From the NCBI GenBank assembly GCA_003255065.1, contig QAOA01008791.1, positions 155,146-219,145 on the forward strand: a DNA stretch of 64,000 nucleotides, given 5' to 3'. This stretch comes from Cercis canadensis (taxonomy: Eukaryota > Streptophyta > Magnoliopsida > Fabales > Fabaceae). The position numbers were made by a program, and so were the translations under genes. How positions within the stretch are numbered: position 1 is the first letter of the stretch; every line of letters begins with the position of its first letter. Under the pieces are notes generated by a model that did not search any database, was not told the DNA's origin, and was given only the letters and a program-made list of their open reading frames with translations. This document shows positions 10,644 through 22,152 of this stretch, piece by piece.

Positions 10644-11420
10644 CACTGCTTTTCTTATGTTTGTACTATTTGCTAGCATCATCGCATGCTTGAACTCAAA
10701 AGTGGCTGAACCAATTCTTGTGGTTCCAATAGCTGTGTTCTTTGTGGTCTTCCTCTTCCTCTTGGGAATGGCTCCTCTATCTGGGGGCCATCTGAGCCCC
10801 ACTTTTACATTCCTTCCTGCACTCAAGGGCGTGGTAACTATTTCGCGTGCAACTATTTACATTGTGGGCCAATTCCTTGGCTCAATAGCTGGATTTCTGT
10901 TACTCAAGAGTGTGATGAACCATGACATGATTGTAAAGTATTTTTTAGCCGGGTGCACCATTGATCCTTATGGGGGAACATCTGGGGTTAGCCCTCGAAC
11001 TGCTTTCATATTAGAGTTTTCCTGCACATTTCTGGTGTGTTTGATTGGTGTAACAGTGCATTTGACCAGAAAAGGAGCAAAGAACTGGGGCTACCAATGC
11101 TTTGTGCTGTGTTGGGAGGTACCATAGCTTTACCAATTCTTATATCAACGACAATCACTGGGAAGGCTGGCTATGCCGACGTTGGGTTGAATCCGGCAAG
11201 GTGCTTGGGACCGGCATTACTACAAGGAGGTCCACTGTGGGAAGGGCATTGGGTTTTCTGGTTAGGGCCCTTCTTTGCTTGCATTGTCGACTATATTTTC
11301 TCTATCAACTTACCAAAGGAGGGTCTCTCATGGGTTGAAGGAGAATATGATGTTTTGAGGTTGGCTGGGGCTTGTTTCAAACCTCCTCCTACTCCACACT
11401 ATGTGCAAGAGAAGAAGTAA

Positions 11421-12117
11421 AACTCCTTTGAGTGAATAAATAAATCAACCCGTAGATCTAACGGTACCACTTTGATCATAGGAATAAGAGAATTGATGTC
11501 AAGGATAATATTCTTGTATTACGCTCTTTTATAAGAAAAACAAAAAAAAAACAGTTCATTCTAGAGTGGCTAGTGATTTGAGTCTTCTTTTGAGAGAATT
11601 CAGGCAGTTAATAGACAATATTCTCTCTTAGTACCCGTAATACTCCAGGAAAAGTTAAAGGTATAATAGATAATTTCTAAAGCTTTCATAATTTTCCAAG
11701 TGAATTTCTTATTGCTTTAAAAAGTTTAAACTTTGCTAGGTACTGCGATTTTCCTTCTCTTTGCACGCTTTGGCTTAACAGTCTTGTAGTATCTTAACAT
11801 GTCCATAAACAAGAGTTTGAGAAGGTATCAGATATCATTAAACAAAGTATCTTTTTTTCTTTTTATGATGCCATCAACATCTTACATCCTACAAGAATCC
11901 TCCAGTACAAGTAAAAGCGAGCAACAAGACCAAATAGGGGTAATCAACTACTGAGTTTTCTGTCTCCATGGCATTCTATATTTTCAGATTCATAAATAGC
12001 ATCTCTGCATACAAATTGACATCTGAGAACACAAATAATGCTAGTAACCATTTACATAAATAAAAAAAAAATTATTATACTTCTTATTTCTTTTACCCTT
12101 CATATTGCTTGAGACAG
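11421..12117. other. Intergenic between convergent XIP relic and EF-hand gene
   Basis: AT-rich 3' flanks of two converging genes. Nothing else is recognised. Confidence 0.5.
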
Positions 12118-15100
12118 CTATGCTGTTTCACTAGAAGCTGGCTGCAAAAGGGTAGAAGAAGAGCCTAGAGGCTCATGCACAACTGAATTTGAAGAAACCA
12201 ATATCGGATTGCCCTCTAACTGCAACATGATACTTCCCAGTATTTCAGTTAAAAGTTTCTTGAATTCATCTTCTTTAACCAGCTTCCCGTCATCTGCATT
12301 GATCATCTTAAAAACTTCACCAATAACCTTGTCCATCTGTAAAACACATGAATTTTCAGTTACTTGCTCAGGAAGACACAAGATACTAGTCTGCTGAATC
12401 AAAAACTATCAGCATTGAATCATAGTACAGGCAGAATGGCCAAGAGAACTTAAACATGAGCATCGATGTTATCTGCACACTTGCAAATCCACACCTACAC
12501 TAAACTTTCACACATGACGCAATCTGAATTTAAGTAGACCCACCCTTTAACTTTTTCTTACGCTAGCTCAGATTTTCTTCATCTCTACACCAAGTGTGCA
12601 AATACCATTTCTCTTAAATATACAGCACAATTTAGTGCTTTACCTCAAAAGGCTATCTAACAAGATATAAAACTTAATAGAGTTAAAGCAATTAATAAAA
12701 TTGTGAAACATGACGTGATTTGGAAACTGGGGATGGATTAGGCTATGGGCATTGGCAACATTACCTCTTCAATTGCACCAAGTGGAGGCAAACCAGCAGA
12801 GGGAGACACAACGTCCAGTGCCACTTGCAGGAACTCCTTTGACATTTTTCCATTGTGATCTTTTGGCAGATTTTCTAAGGCGGAGTTCAATGTCTGCATC
12901 CCATGATAGATTGGCAAATTCCATATAATGAGGTTTAACAGAAGTAAATCAAGAATAAGAAAGATTCTTAAGGAAATACAATCAAAATAAACCTTGTCTA
13001 ATTCGAACTTGTTGGATAATAGTCTCTTAATGCCAGTTCCATCAAATGTGTTTTCACTGTGGGCAACAATGACAGGTTGCTCCTTAAGATGTTCAGCCAC
13101 AGTCAATGCCACTTTCTTAAATTCTTCCAAAAATGTCTCTTGAGAGACAGGTTTATCCCAATCAGGGTCAGCTTGAGATTGCAGAGCTGGTTCCACAATG
13201 TTGTTAAAAACCTAAAAAAGAAAATTAACCCAAGAGGTGAAGCAAATGAGAGAAAGTTGAGAATTTTTTTATGATTTTTAGCAAGAGAAATGATTTTAAC
13301 TTCAGTATGTAACAGCATTTTCCAATAAGGTCAATAATATTAATAGATGTAACAATAATTACCCAAGAATCTGAAGTAGGAGGAATTCCTTGATCAACAG
13401 TGAGTTTCCCCAAAGCTTCAATTATATGATCACGAAGTGATCCATCAGGGGACTCAATTTGGGAGAATATGGCCGCCATCTCTGCCTCAAAACTTGGACC
13501 ATTGACAAACTCAAGGAGATCTTCCCCATCCATGCGAAGTATCAGTATTGGGTCTCGTTTCAGCCCAGCAGCCATGCCCAATAGAATGTCCGAGAGAACC
13601 TCTTTGAACTCAATCTTGCTCACTTTCTCTTGCTTGCCATGGGTGAATTCATTCAACACCTATACAACATGTCAATACAACTTTCATTTCTTGGTTCATG
13701 GTTGGTGCAAAAGTACAGAAAATTTGCTGAGAACACTGCACAACTATTTCCCAGAAACTCAACGATTTTCATTGCAAATACAGATGCAACTCAATCTCCT
13801 TATAAAAATTTTCATGTTAAGAAACTAGTTAGTGGTATTCCAAGAGTTCTTTTGGCAAGGAAGTGTTACCACACAAATGTTACTAAAGAAAAACATATTG
13901 ACCTTCTGTAATACCAAAGTAAATCCATTTGGGCAAATCAAAAGAAAACAAAATAAGTCTTCAAAACACACTATTCCCAATAATTCAAAAGCAAGAATCA
14001 TAGCCCACCTGGTAATTTTTGTTGATCAAGTATAGTTCTTGCATGAAAATAAAGCTTCATGATCAACAAACCAAAGTAAAGTGAAAACGCTCCATTGCAT
14101 CCTCGTTTATCATTTGTCTAAACACAACATGTCAGATTATTTTAAGATCATATTGTTTTTCTATTATGTTTTTTATGTGGCAATGGTATCTTATGCTTTA
14201 TATATTTATTGTTCGCCCATCTTTAGCACAGAGTAGGTAAGAAATTTTCTTTTTCCAAAAGTAAGCCACAAAAGGAACATCTTTGTTGTCCCCACAAGTG
14301 CACTCCGCCTTCAAAATGCAGCTAGGGTCCACCGACCACAGAGTTTATTATTGACTATTATAGCGGATTGACTTTCTGCTTCCCTACACTTTCTAAGTAG
14401 TAAAGGTCAAAATCCCAGCTTGACATAGTTTCCACCGCCATCGTCACTAGATTGAAAGATTCCACCTCACATCACAGGGAGAAAAGGATAACGCAACAGA
14501 AAGCAAAGTTGAGCAAGAAAAGAAATTGTATTGCAACCAAAAAGAAGAGACCCACAGGACCGACCAAGCTATCATAGGCAAGATATTTGACGTTTCTGGG
14601 GCCAGCTAGAAGTTGAAACTTTGATAAGAAGTTGTTCTGTGATTCTCAAGGAAATTACAAGCATCACAACTCAAAATTAAAAAAAGCAATTAAACACTTG
14701 GAAAATTAATAAATTAACAATTTAAACTTAATAAAGAAAACAATTTTAGTCTCCTTCTCCATCAACATCAGAAGTATTAAATACATATAGTTTTTGCAGA
14801 TGGGCCAATGTTCAGAACTAGTTCTTTTCTTTCCACGCCAAAAGAAAGCTTAAGGCATAAATAAAGAATATAATCATTAACAAGAACCAAAAGATTAAAG
14901 ACAGCGGAACTAAACCAAACTGATGATGTCGTTAATGACATCAAAATGATAAGAATTTATCTTCTTATTTTTTGGACATGGTAGTAATAATTTATGAAAA
15001 AATGAAATGGTAGGATTTGGAATACTTCCAGAACTTAACCCAATGGAAGAGTCAAAGCATATGTAACACCTTATCTTCTTATCAAGTTGGGTTGACACTT

Positions 15101-15667
15101 GTAACTTGTAAGTTGTAGCAACGGATTTGCCCTTCCCTTCTTTCTGAAAATTATAATTTCATTGCAAAGAGCCTTCTTAATTCTTAGTTAGCTGAAATTA
15201 GTAATTTCTTACTCTGTCAATGTGGTAGAATCTAAAGAAAGCAACCAAATTAAATTAGCTAATTTTTATGTTCACCTCACCCACCTCACAACATTGCTAA
15301 AATTCTTAAGTCATTTTTCAGCAAAAGTAGAAGATTTGGGAAAAGAGAAAAGAAAGAAACAAAAATTCTAGAGAAAACAGAGGACTGAGGTTGAGAAATG
15401 AGCACTAACCTCAGAATAGATGTGATCAGAATCAGGGTTGGTACCCTGAGCAGGCAAACCAAGAGCAGCACCAATATCAGCAACAGCAGGCTCAAGCTCC
15501 TTCACAGAGAGCTTCCCATCTCTGTCCCTATCCAATTCCTGAAACTTATGGTCCACGAAATTGCTGAAAACTTCCTCGTTTCCAACTAACTCCATTATAT
15601 TCGAACCGTCCAGAACTTGTCCATTTCCACCACTTTTCTTCTTGGGTGTGCCTGAACTAGTCTCCAT
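12118..15667 (-). CDS. EF-hand calcium-binding family protein, five exons
   Basis: Exons in reading order on the - strand: 15667-15410, 13659-13363, 13211-12993, 12893-12765 and 12336-12118. All introns are GT-AG and all junctions are phase 0, giving 372 residues. Residues 46-57 form a canonical EF-hand loop (DRDRDGKLSVKE with D1, D3, D5, G6, S9 and E12). Later loops are degenerate: IESPDGSL in exon 2, KDHNGKMSKEF in exon 4 and NADDGKLVKEDEF in exon 5 each lack ligands or a residue. It may therefore bind one calcium well and use the others structurally. There is no signal peptide or membrane span, so it is probably cytosolic. Length and domain layout resemble a plant EF-hand family of about 375 residues with no settled function (Arabidopsis At4g38810 type, from memory). 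Intron 1 is about 1.75 kb and holds no other gene. Confidence 0.88.
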
Positions 15668-16169
15668 TCTCTGTTACCACTGCTTTTCTTGTGATTCCTG
15701 TGAGCTTGTGTGCTTTCGTTGCTGGTCTCGTGAATCACACACGAGCTAAAGTTGTGAGCTTTGCTTTCTGGGTTTCAATATGGCTTCTCTCTGGAAGAGT
15801 GATTGGCCTTTAATACGAGGGGAAGAGGGAGAAGGAAGCAATGGGTGGGGTATCATTAATCAATCACTTAGCAAGGCAAGGGCGTGATGTGAACCCCACA
15901 CGCGGGGTCCAAACAGACAACAAATTATAAAGGAAAAAGGAGCAAACATAACATGTGCTGGAAAACGTAAGTCGCGTTTGGTTAGCACTCGGCAGAGAGG
16001 GGAAAAAGGGTCTATTACAAACTTAGTGGGTGTTGGGATTACTTTAAACCAGATTCAAAAATGGGCAAGATCAATTCTTACACAAAAAGAGTGATGTAAG
16101 TATGTAACTCCCTCAATTAATTCAAAAGCTGTCTCTCCTAATTTCTGACAAAATCAATTATAGTATCTT
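15668..16169 (-). other. Promoter and 5' flank of EF-hand gene
   Basis: Sequence upstream of the ATG at 15667 on the - strand. About 120 bp are likely 5' untranslated. No TATA box stands out. Beyond about 15900 it is ordinary intergenic DNA. Confidence 0.4.
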
Positions 16170-16721
16170 GGCTTAATTGCAATTTTGGTCTCTCTATTTT
16201 AATCACTTGAACGTTTTGGTCCCCTTTCTTTAAAAATGAACTATTGAATCCTTCTATATTCATAAAATGTATAATTTTAGTCTATTTATCTTTAAGTCAA
16301 AATTCTTAGGTTTATTTCAAGGTTTAAAATTCTTTGATTCATAATCTCACCGTTGAGATTGAAGGGCTAAATCTTATGAAACTTCTCACTAAATTTTAGC
16401 TCAATCTAACGGTGGGATTCAACCCAAAATACCAAAATCATAATTTTTCATCTAACCACAAAATTTAGGCTTTTTCACCGTTAGATCGAGCTGAAATTTA
16501 ATTGGGAGATTCAAAAGACGTAGCTCTTCAATCTGAACGGTGAGATTATAAATCAGAGAACTTTACACCTGGAAATAAACTTAAGAATTTTGACTTAAAG
16601 ATAAATAGACTAAACTTGTACATTTTATGAATATAGAAGGACTCAATAGTTCATTTTTAAAGAAGAGGGACCAAAACGTTCAAGTGGTTAAAATAGGGGG
16701 ACCCAAATTGCAATTAAGCCC
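16170..16721. mobile_element. Foldback MITE, copy 1
   Basis: 552 bp. The left end 'ggcttaattgcaattttggt' pairs with the right end 'aaattgcaattaagcc'. The arms ('cttgaacgttttggtccc', 'gaactattgaatccttctat') are inverted at the other end. AGTATCTT is repeated outside (16162-16169 and 16722-16729), a candidate 8-bp target duplication. No coding capacity. A second copy lies at 17529-18076. Confidence 0.8.
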
Positions 16722-17209
16722 AGTATCTTTTATAAATTCTTGCTTTGTAACTCCCTCCCTTGATTAGACGAGAATCAATCTCACCTAAATTTTAACGAAA
16801 TAAATTCTTATATATTTTACTAAATTACTTGTATTTAAATATTTTCAAATTAAATCTTATATAATTAATTCTCTCAAAAAAATTAATTCAAACAAACTCT
16901 AAGTTTAGTTTTATAATCTCTAATTTTTTTTTATTTAGATAAATATGGTGTTTTAGCCTTTTAGGTGTGAACAATTGGCTAAAAGATTTTTTTTTTTAAA
17001 ATAAAATTACAATAATTTTTTTATGAGGTATGAAGAGTATAACTTGAAAATATTTATACATATTTTTTACCAAAAAAAGTATTTAACCAAAGTTACCAAA
17101 CGACCCTGAAAAATATTTCAACTTAAGTTAAAATGCTGATTAGTGATTACAAGGGAAATAAATTTTGAAAAATATATATATTAGTTAAAAAAAATCTTTC
17201 ATTTTGCAT

Positions 17210-17420
17210 AAGGTTTTTTTAGATATTTTTAATATTTATGTAATATGTTATATTATATAAAAATAATTATTATGTAAATGACATATGTACAAATTAATTA
17301 TTTTTAAATTTATTTAAAATAATAAATTATATTTTATATTTAATAAAATATAAAAATTATTATATTTATTATATCAACGTGATATGACATATTCACATAG
17401 TATTATAAAATTTTAACGAA
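17210..17420 (-). mobile_element. AT-rich MITE-like repeat, reverse copy
   Basis: Reverse-oriented member of a family of about 220 bp with shared words 'acataatttttatattttat', 'tacataaatat' and 'gtaatatgttatat'. Other members lie at about 19175-19400, 23391-23612 and 50946-51153. Edges are approximate. Confidence 0.6.
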
Positions 17421-17528
17421 TTATATTAAATGTTTTGTATATGGTGGCAGTGAGTTAGATATTATTATTAATTGTTTCACCCAAATGCTTTCATTATGTC
17501 CTTCTTCATTAAATTTTAATTTTTTTTT

Positions 17529-18076
17529 GGTTTAATTATAATTTTGGTCCCCTATTTTAACCACTTGAACGTTTTGGTCCTCCTTCTTTAAAAATGAACT
17601 ATTGAATCCTTCTATATTTATAAAATGTACAAGTTTAGTCCATTATCTTTAAGTCAAAATTCTTAGGTTTATTTCAAGGTATAAAGTTATCTGATTCATA
17701 ATCCCACCGTTCAAATTGAAGAGCTACGTCTTGTGAATCTTCCCATTAAATTTCAGCTCGATCTAACGGTGAATAAACTTAAATTTTTGGTTAGATGAAA
17801 ATTTATGGTTTTGGTATTTTGCACTGAGTTTCACTGTTAGATCAAACTCAAATTTAGTGAGGAGGTTTACAAGATGTAGCTCTTCAATCTGAACAGTGAG
17901 ATTATGAATCAGATAACTTTACACATTGAAATAAACCTAAGAATTTTGACTTAAAGATAAATGGACTAAACTTGTACATTTTATGAATATAGAGGAACTC
18001 AATAGTTCATTTTAAAAGAAGGGGGACCAAAATATTCAAGTAATTAAAATAAGAAGACCAAAATTATAATTAAGCC
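17529..18076. mobile_element. Foldback MITE, copy 2
   Basis: 548 bp, the same family and internal order as 16170-16721, with inverted ends 'ggtttaattataattttggt' and 'accaaaattataattaagcc'. The flanks are T-rich on both sides, so a target duplication cannot be read securely. Confidence 0.78.
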
Positions 18077-19600
18077 TTTTTTGTTTTAGGTCTAAAATTA
18101 ATGTGGATCTTTAATTAAGGAACAGAACCTGCACAACCATCGGAAGAACCAAACAATTCCTTAGGCTAGCAGAATTGTTAGTGACCAGTGACCACTAATG
18201 TTTGTGGCTGGCAGACGTGGGGCGGTTGCGGATACTCGACTTAAAAGGGCTGTTCTGGAGAAGACCACTAAAGTCCACATTTATTTTACCTGGGTTAGCC
18301 CGTATCTGTATTAACGTGGGTGTAGTGGGCCCAAACGACTCTATTCTATTGGGCTACGTTCACGTTACAATCGCAATTACGTGCCATCTACGTATCATAG
18401 GCATCGTATTTTGTGCGCTCTATCCTGGTTGAACACTTGCACCCATCTTCCCTATAATACGACAACTTATGCAAGAAAAATTGGAAGTGAAGGAGTTTTA
18501 TTATCACTATCATCAAAATGACTAAAATACTATTTATTGTTGAAATACAATAACTGACAGTGACACGTGATAGTTACATATCAGTAAGTGATGTTCATAA
18601 ATTTTTTGACTATTTATATAATTGGTAATTTTATTTATTATAAATATAACACGTAATTATGTTAAATTTTTATTTTTGTCAATAAAATTATGTTAATTAC
18701 AAAATAATGCCTCACAAATTTTTTATTTTTATTTACAAATCAGCTACAATCTATTTAGTTTTTTTTTTTGGGTTTAGAGTTTAAGATTTATGATTTAAGG
18801 TTTAGGGTTTATTTGAAATAATTTTGTAATTATCTCAATTTCAAGGAATATTTTATAATTAATACAACTTTAGGGTGCATTTTATAATTAATAAAATTTG
18901 CTTAATCAGGTACTACTAATAGCATGTCCTCATCTCATTGGTTGTGCATTATAGTGTCAGTTGTTGCAGAAAAACAACAACTGGCACTGAAGCGCTCTCC
19001 TATTATTATTATTATTTGTTTTTTTTATGTATATTGCTAGAGTTTTAACACCTAATACTTAGACACAAGTAACCCAATTGAAAATGTTCTCCACTCCTCT
19101 TACTTAAATCTCTACATATATATTGAGAGAGAGAAAGAAGAGATCAAAATAATTGTTTTTGAACACATAATAAGAATTCTTATAACGGGGATTCTATGAT
19201 ACTATGTAAGTATGTCATACTACACTGATGTAGCAAGCATACATAATTTTTATATTTTATTATATATAAAATATAATTTATTTAATTTTTTAAATAAACT
19301 TAAAAACAGTTAATTTGTACACATGTTATTTATTTATTGGTTATTCCTATGTAGTACAACATACTACATAAATACTAAAAGTATCTAAGAAACCTCCTTC
19401 TTATAATTTTATAATCTATAAATAAAAACAAAGAAGAAATTAAATATTCAATGTTTACATGATATTTAGGCCAATCTTATATGAACTAGTAGTATACAGT
19501 GTCCATTTTTTGCCCTTAAGTATACTATGACCAAATAATATGTTTTGAGTAGCATCAAAATCTGAACAAGGCCTACCATTGCTTAAACATAAATAGACAC
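18077..19600. other. Intergenic, no gene recognised
   Basis: An open frame at 18202-18432 (76 codons) has more balanced base composition but no recognisable domain. The rest is AT-rich, with low-complexity stretches at 18650-18900. Confidence 0.45.
19175..19400 (+). mobile_element. AT-rich MITE-like repeat, copy
   Basis: Shares with the copies at 23391 and 50946 the order 'tactacactgatgtagcaag', 'acataatttttatattttat', 'aataaacttaaaaa' and 'tactacataaatac'. It is the least AT-biased copy and so perhaps closest to the source sequence. Edges are approximate. Confidence 0.62.
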
Positions 19601-21292
19601 CTAATTAATATGAGGCTGTGAAATTAACGTAGAAGAAGCGTAGTGCAGATTCTGCAGAATATCAGAAAATCCTTTCTGGCAGTAAATCACAGCCTTATCC
19701 CAGGCAAATGTTGCAACATCCGCAGCCTTGATCCTCAGCTCAGACAAGCTATAATCAATTTCCATCTCATGTTTCATCATGTAAGGCCGCAAGAAGGAGT
19801 TATAAACACGAATAGTGCCCTGCAACCATTACAGCACTATTTAAAAGAGAACATTCACAACTATTGAACCCAAAGGAAAAAAAAAAAATAGAGTAAAATT
19901 CCTTTAGTCCTTCTAAAAAATTTAAATTGTCATTTTAATTCTTACTTTTATTTTTTTATGTCACTTTAGTTCTTCAATTTATGATTTGTCTGTCAATTTA
20001 GTCATTTGTTTAAGTCCGTTAGTGAGGTTAAATAGAAAAAATCACATAGCATGTTAAGTGCTGACATAGCTGTTAAATAGTGATGCGACATGGTGACTAA
20101 CAACTCCCATACATGACATGTCACTATGCTACATCAGCACTTAACGTTCCACGTGTATTTTTCCATCCAACCTTACTAACAGTCCTATACAGAGAACTAA
20201 ATTGGCATACGGATTATAAATTGAATGACTAAAATAGCACAAAAAATAATAGATTACAGTGATAATTTAAAAAAATTTCAAAGACCAAAATGAGATTTTA
20301 CTTGAAAGAAAAAAAAAAACGTTCAAACAGCTTTTATATATATGAGCAATTTATCTCCTATATTGCAGGTTTTGNCATAGCATGTTAAGTGCTGACATAG
20401 CTGTTAAATGGTGACGTGACATGGTGACTAACAACTCCCATACATGACATGTCACTATGCTACATCAGCACTTAACGTTCCACGTGTATTTTTCCATTTA
20501 ACCTCACTAACAGTCCTATACGGAGAACTAAATTGGCATACGGATTATAAATTGAATGACTAAAATGGCACAAAAAATAATGGATTAAAGTGATAATTTA
20601 AAAAAATTTCAAAGACCAAAATGAGATTTTACTCGAAAGAAAAAAAACGTTCAAACAGCTTTTATATATATGAGCAATTTATCTCCTATATTGCAGGTTT
20701 TGAATGCATACTTTTGTTCTAGGATACCAAAGATACACAAAAAATGCCAACTTCGCTTCATTGTACAATGGTAGCCTTGCACAGAAAATTGCCATCATCA
20801 GAAAATTATAAACAATGATATGATATCTTAGCACGAGAAAAAATATATATGGAAACCATTATAGTTTGTAGAATAATATTGGTACCATGAAATGCAGGTA
20901 TCCCCCAATCTTTCAGAGACTGTAAGCAAAGCAACTATGATCCTGCAAATAGTTAAATAGAACAATATTTAACCAATGAAGTAACTGAATCAATTGCTGG
21001 TAGCCTGGTAGCATCAAAGATGGAGGCTCAAGAAGGGTTTTAATTCAAATGTCTAATAGGTGAAAGATAAAGATTTAATGCATACCAGTACTGACACCAA
21101 AATATAAGTGGCTCAATATCTGGCTTACCCATCTCCACAGTTTTGAAGCATTCATAGGCTGGATAAGCATAACCAAATACCAACCTACAAGTGAAGCTAA
21201 GTTTAGTTTCTCTAAGCAACAAAAATTTTGGATTATGTAATAAAAGATTTGTCTACTACATACAACAGGGATCTTGAAAGGAAAGATCCCAT
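19601..21292 (-). CDS. HVA22-like protein (TB2/DP1/HVA22 family)
   Basis: Five exons on the - strand in reading order: 21292-21264, 21184-21086, 20942-20886, 20775-20712 and 19819-19601. All borders are GT-AG and the phases agree, giving 155 residues. The protein starts MGSFLSRSL, then GYAYPAYECFKTVE (about residues 13-26), FWCQYW, a hydrophobic span, EAKLAFFVYLWYPRTKG and an RPYMMKHEMEID block. This is the full order of the TB2/DP1/HVA22 domain. Family members are small hairpin membrane proteins that shape the tubular endoplasmic reticulum. Plant members are often induced by abscisic acid or stress, and barley HVA22 gave the name. The first exon is only 29 bp, so an automatic caller could miss it. 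Intron 4 (19820-20711) holds a MITE and an assembly join. Confidence 0.9.
19891..20303. mobile_element. Mutator-type MITE in intron of HVA22-like gene
   Basis: Left end 'gagtaaaattcctttagtcc' and right end 'gaccaaaatgagattttact' are inverted repeats. They resemble the GAGTAAAA terminus of the Mutator-like element at 6743. The interior shares 'gttaagtgctgacatagctg' and 'gttaaat' words with that element. Its right part is repeated after the N at 20375, where the copy ends 'ttttactc' at 20634. Confidence 0.72.
20045..20374. repeat. Overlap copy 1, ends at single N
   Basis: 330 bp, nearly the same as 20376-20702, with about ten substitutions and A-run length changes. It ends 'gcaggttttg' exactly at the N, as does the second copy before it continues into unique sequence. 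A contig overlap between haplotypes is the simplest explanation. Confidence 0.85.
20376..20702. repeat. Overlap copy 2, starts at single N
   Basis: 327-bp partner of 20045-20374, lying just 3' of the fourth exon of the HVA22-like gene (in its reading direction). It probably does not exist as an additional copy in the genome. Confidence 0.85.
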
Positions 21293-22152
21293 CACTGCAA
21301 GCCTGCAACAACTGCTATAGTCCCTGAAATCACATAAGTAACTTCAAATAAGTGCAAAGAAAAATCAAGCGTCTATTTGTTAAATACTCAAATTTGTTTT
21401 ACTTTTTTTTTGGTTAATACTACAAGTATTTTCACTTTACTTAATTGGACATAAAACTAATCTCGTTCGAAGGTTAGAGCAATTACGGTTTCTCCTTTTC
21501 CATTAATATTCTCACTGAACCTTAAACCCCTGATCACAACTAAAAGTGCATGTCTAATGTTTAATTTGCTACTGATTGAACCAAGTGCTTGTTGGTCTCA
21601 AATTCGTTTTACTAATTACTATCAAAGAAAAAGATAAGATTAAAGGATGACATGAACAATTAAATATTTCTATGTAACGCGTTGCAAACTTAATCACCAT
21701 TCATGGTAATATGTGTTATGTGTCTAACCAACAATTGGCTGTTGCAAAAACTGGGGAAAAGAATACCTAATCGACAATTTCAAGAACAATTGAACAATTC
21801 GAGTATAGAATTGATCTGGGTAGCAAAACCATACAGATTTATAAAAAAAAAGTCAAAATGAAATGATGAAGTTTAAGGACACACCTGCAATGACTTCTTC
21901 GAGAAGTGTACAAAACACTTGGTAATGGAATTGTGCAGTATAACGACTCCATATTTTGGCGCTATATAGGCATCGCCGGGTCTTATCACATGAAACGGTA
22001 GGAAGGCCGAACCGTTGTAAGCATTAAATAAACCGCTGATGAACTGGATCTGAAGGCCCAACAATAAAAATGGGCCTTGATCTCGTTCACCGGTGAAATA
22101 CCTTTATTTAAAGCCCAAATTCGGAGGAAGACCGGGGATGAGTGCTCCTATT
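21293..22152. other. Upstream of HVA22-like gene, no other gene seen
   Basis: Presumed promoter and 5' untranslated region of the - strand gene starting at 21292. Short open frames on both strands near 21873-22150 have no recognisable domains. Confidence 0.4.

Larger units (their letters stand above)
6458..11420 (+). pseudogene. XIP aquaporin broken by Mutator-like element
   Basis: Same two-exon layout as the intact neighbour. Exon 1 ends at 6583 (GAHEFLSPE|gtaagt). Exon 2 starts at 6701 (ttccag|ATGTGG). The coding sequence stops after GTAF at 6742, where a Mutator-like element begins, and resumes at about 10651 with the next residues of the family. It keeps SGGHLSPTF (SPT as first motif) and NPARC as second. 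Two further lesions are visible. A 1-bp deletion between 11058 and 11059 shifts the frame relative to the intact gene. The ATG at 6458 that matches the intact gene's start is followed by an in-frame TGA at 6479, although another in-frame ATG at 6500 could serve. The rest, to the stop at 11418-11420, is well kept, so inactivation looks fairly recent. Read-through of the insertion would not make a channel. Confidence 0.9.
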
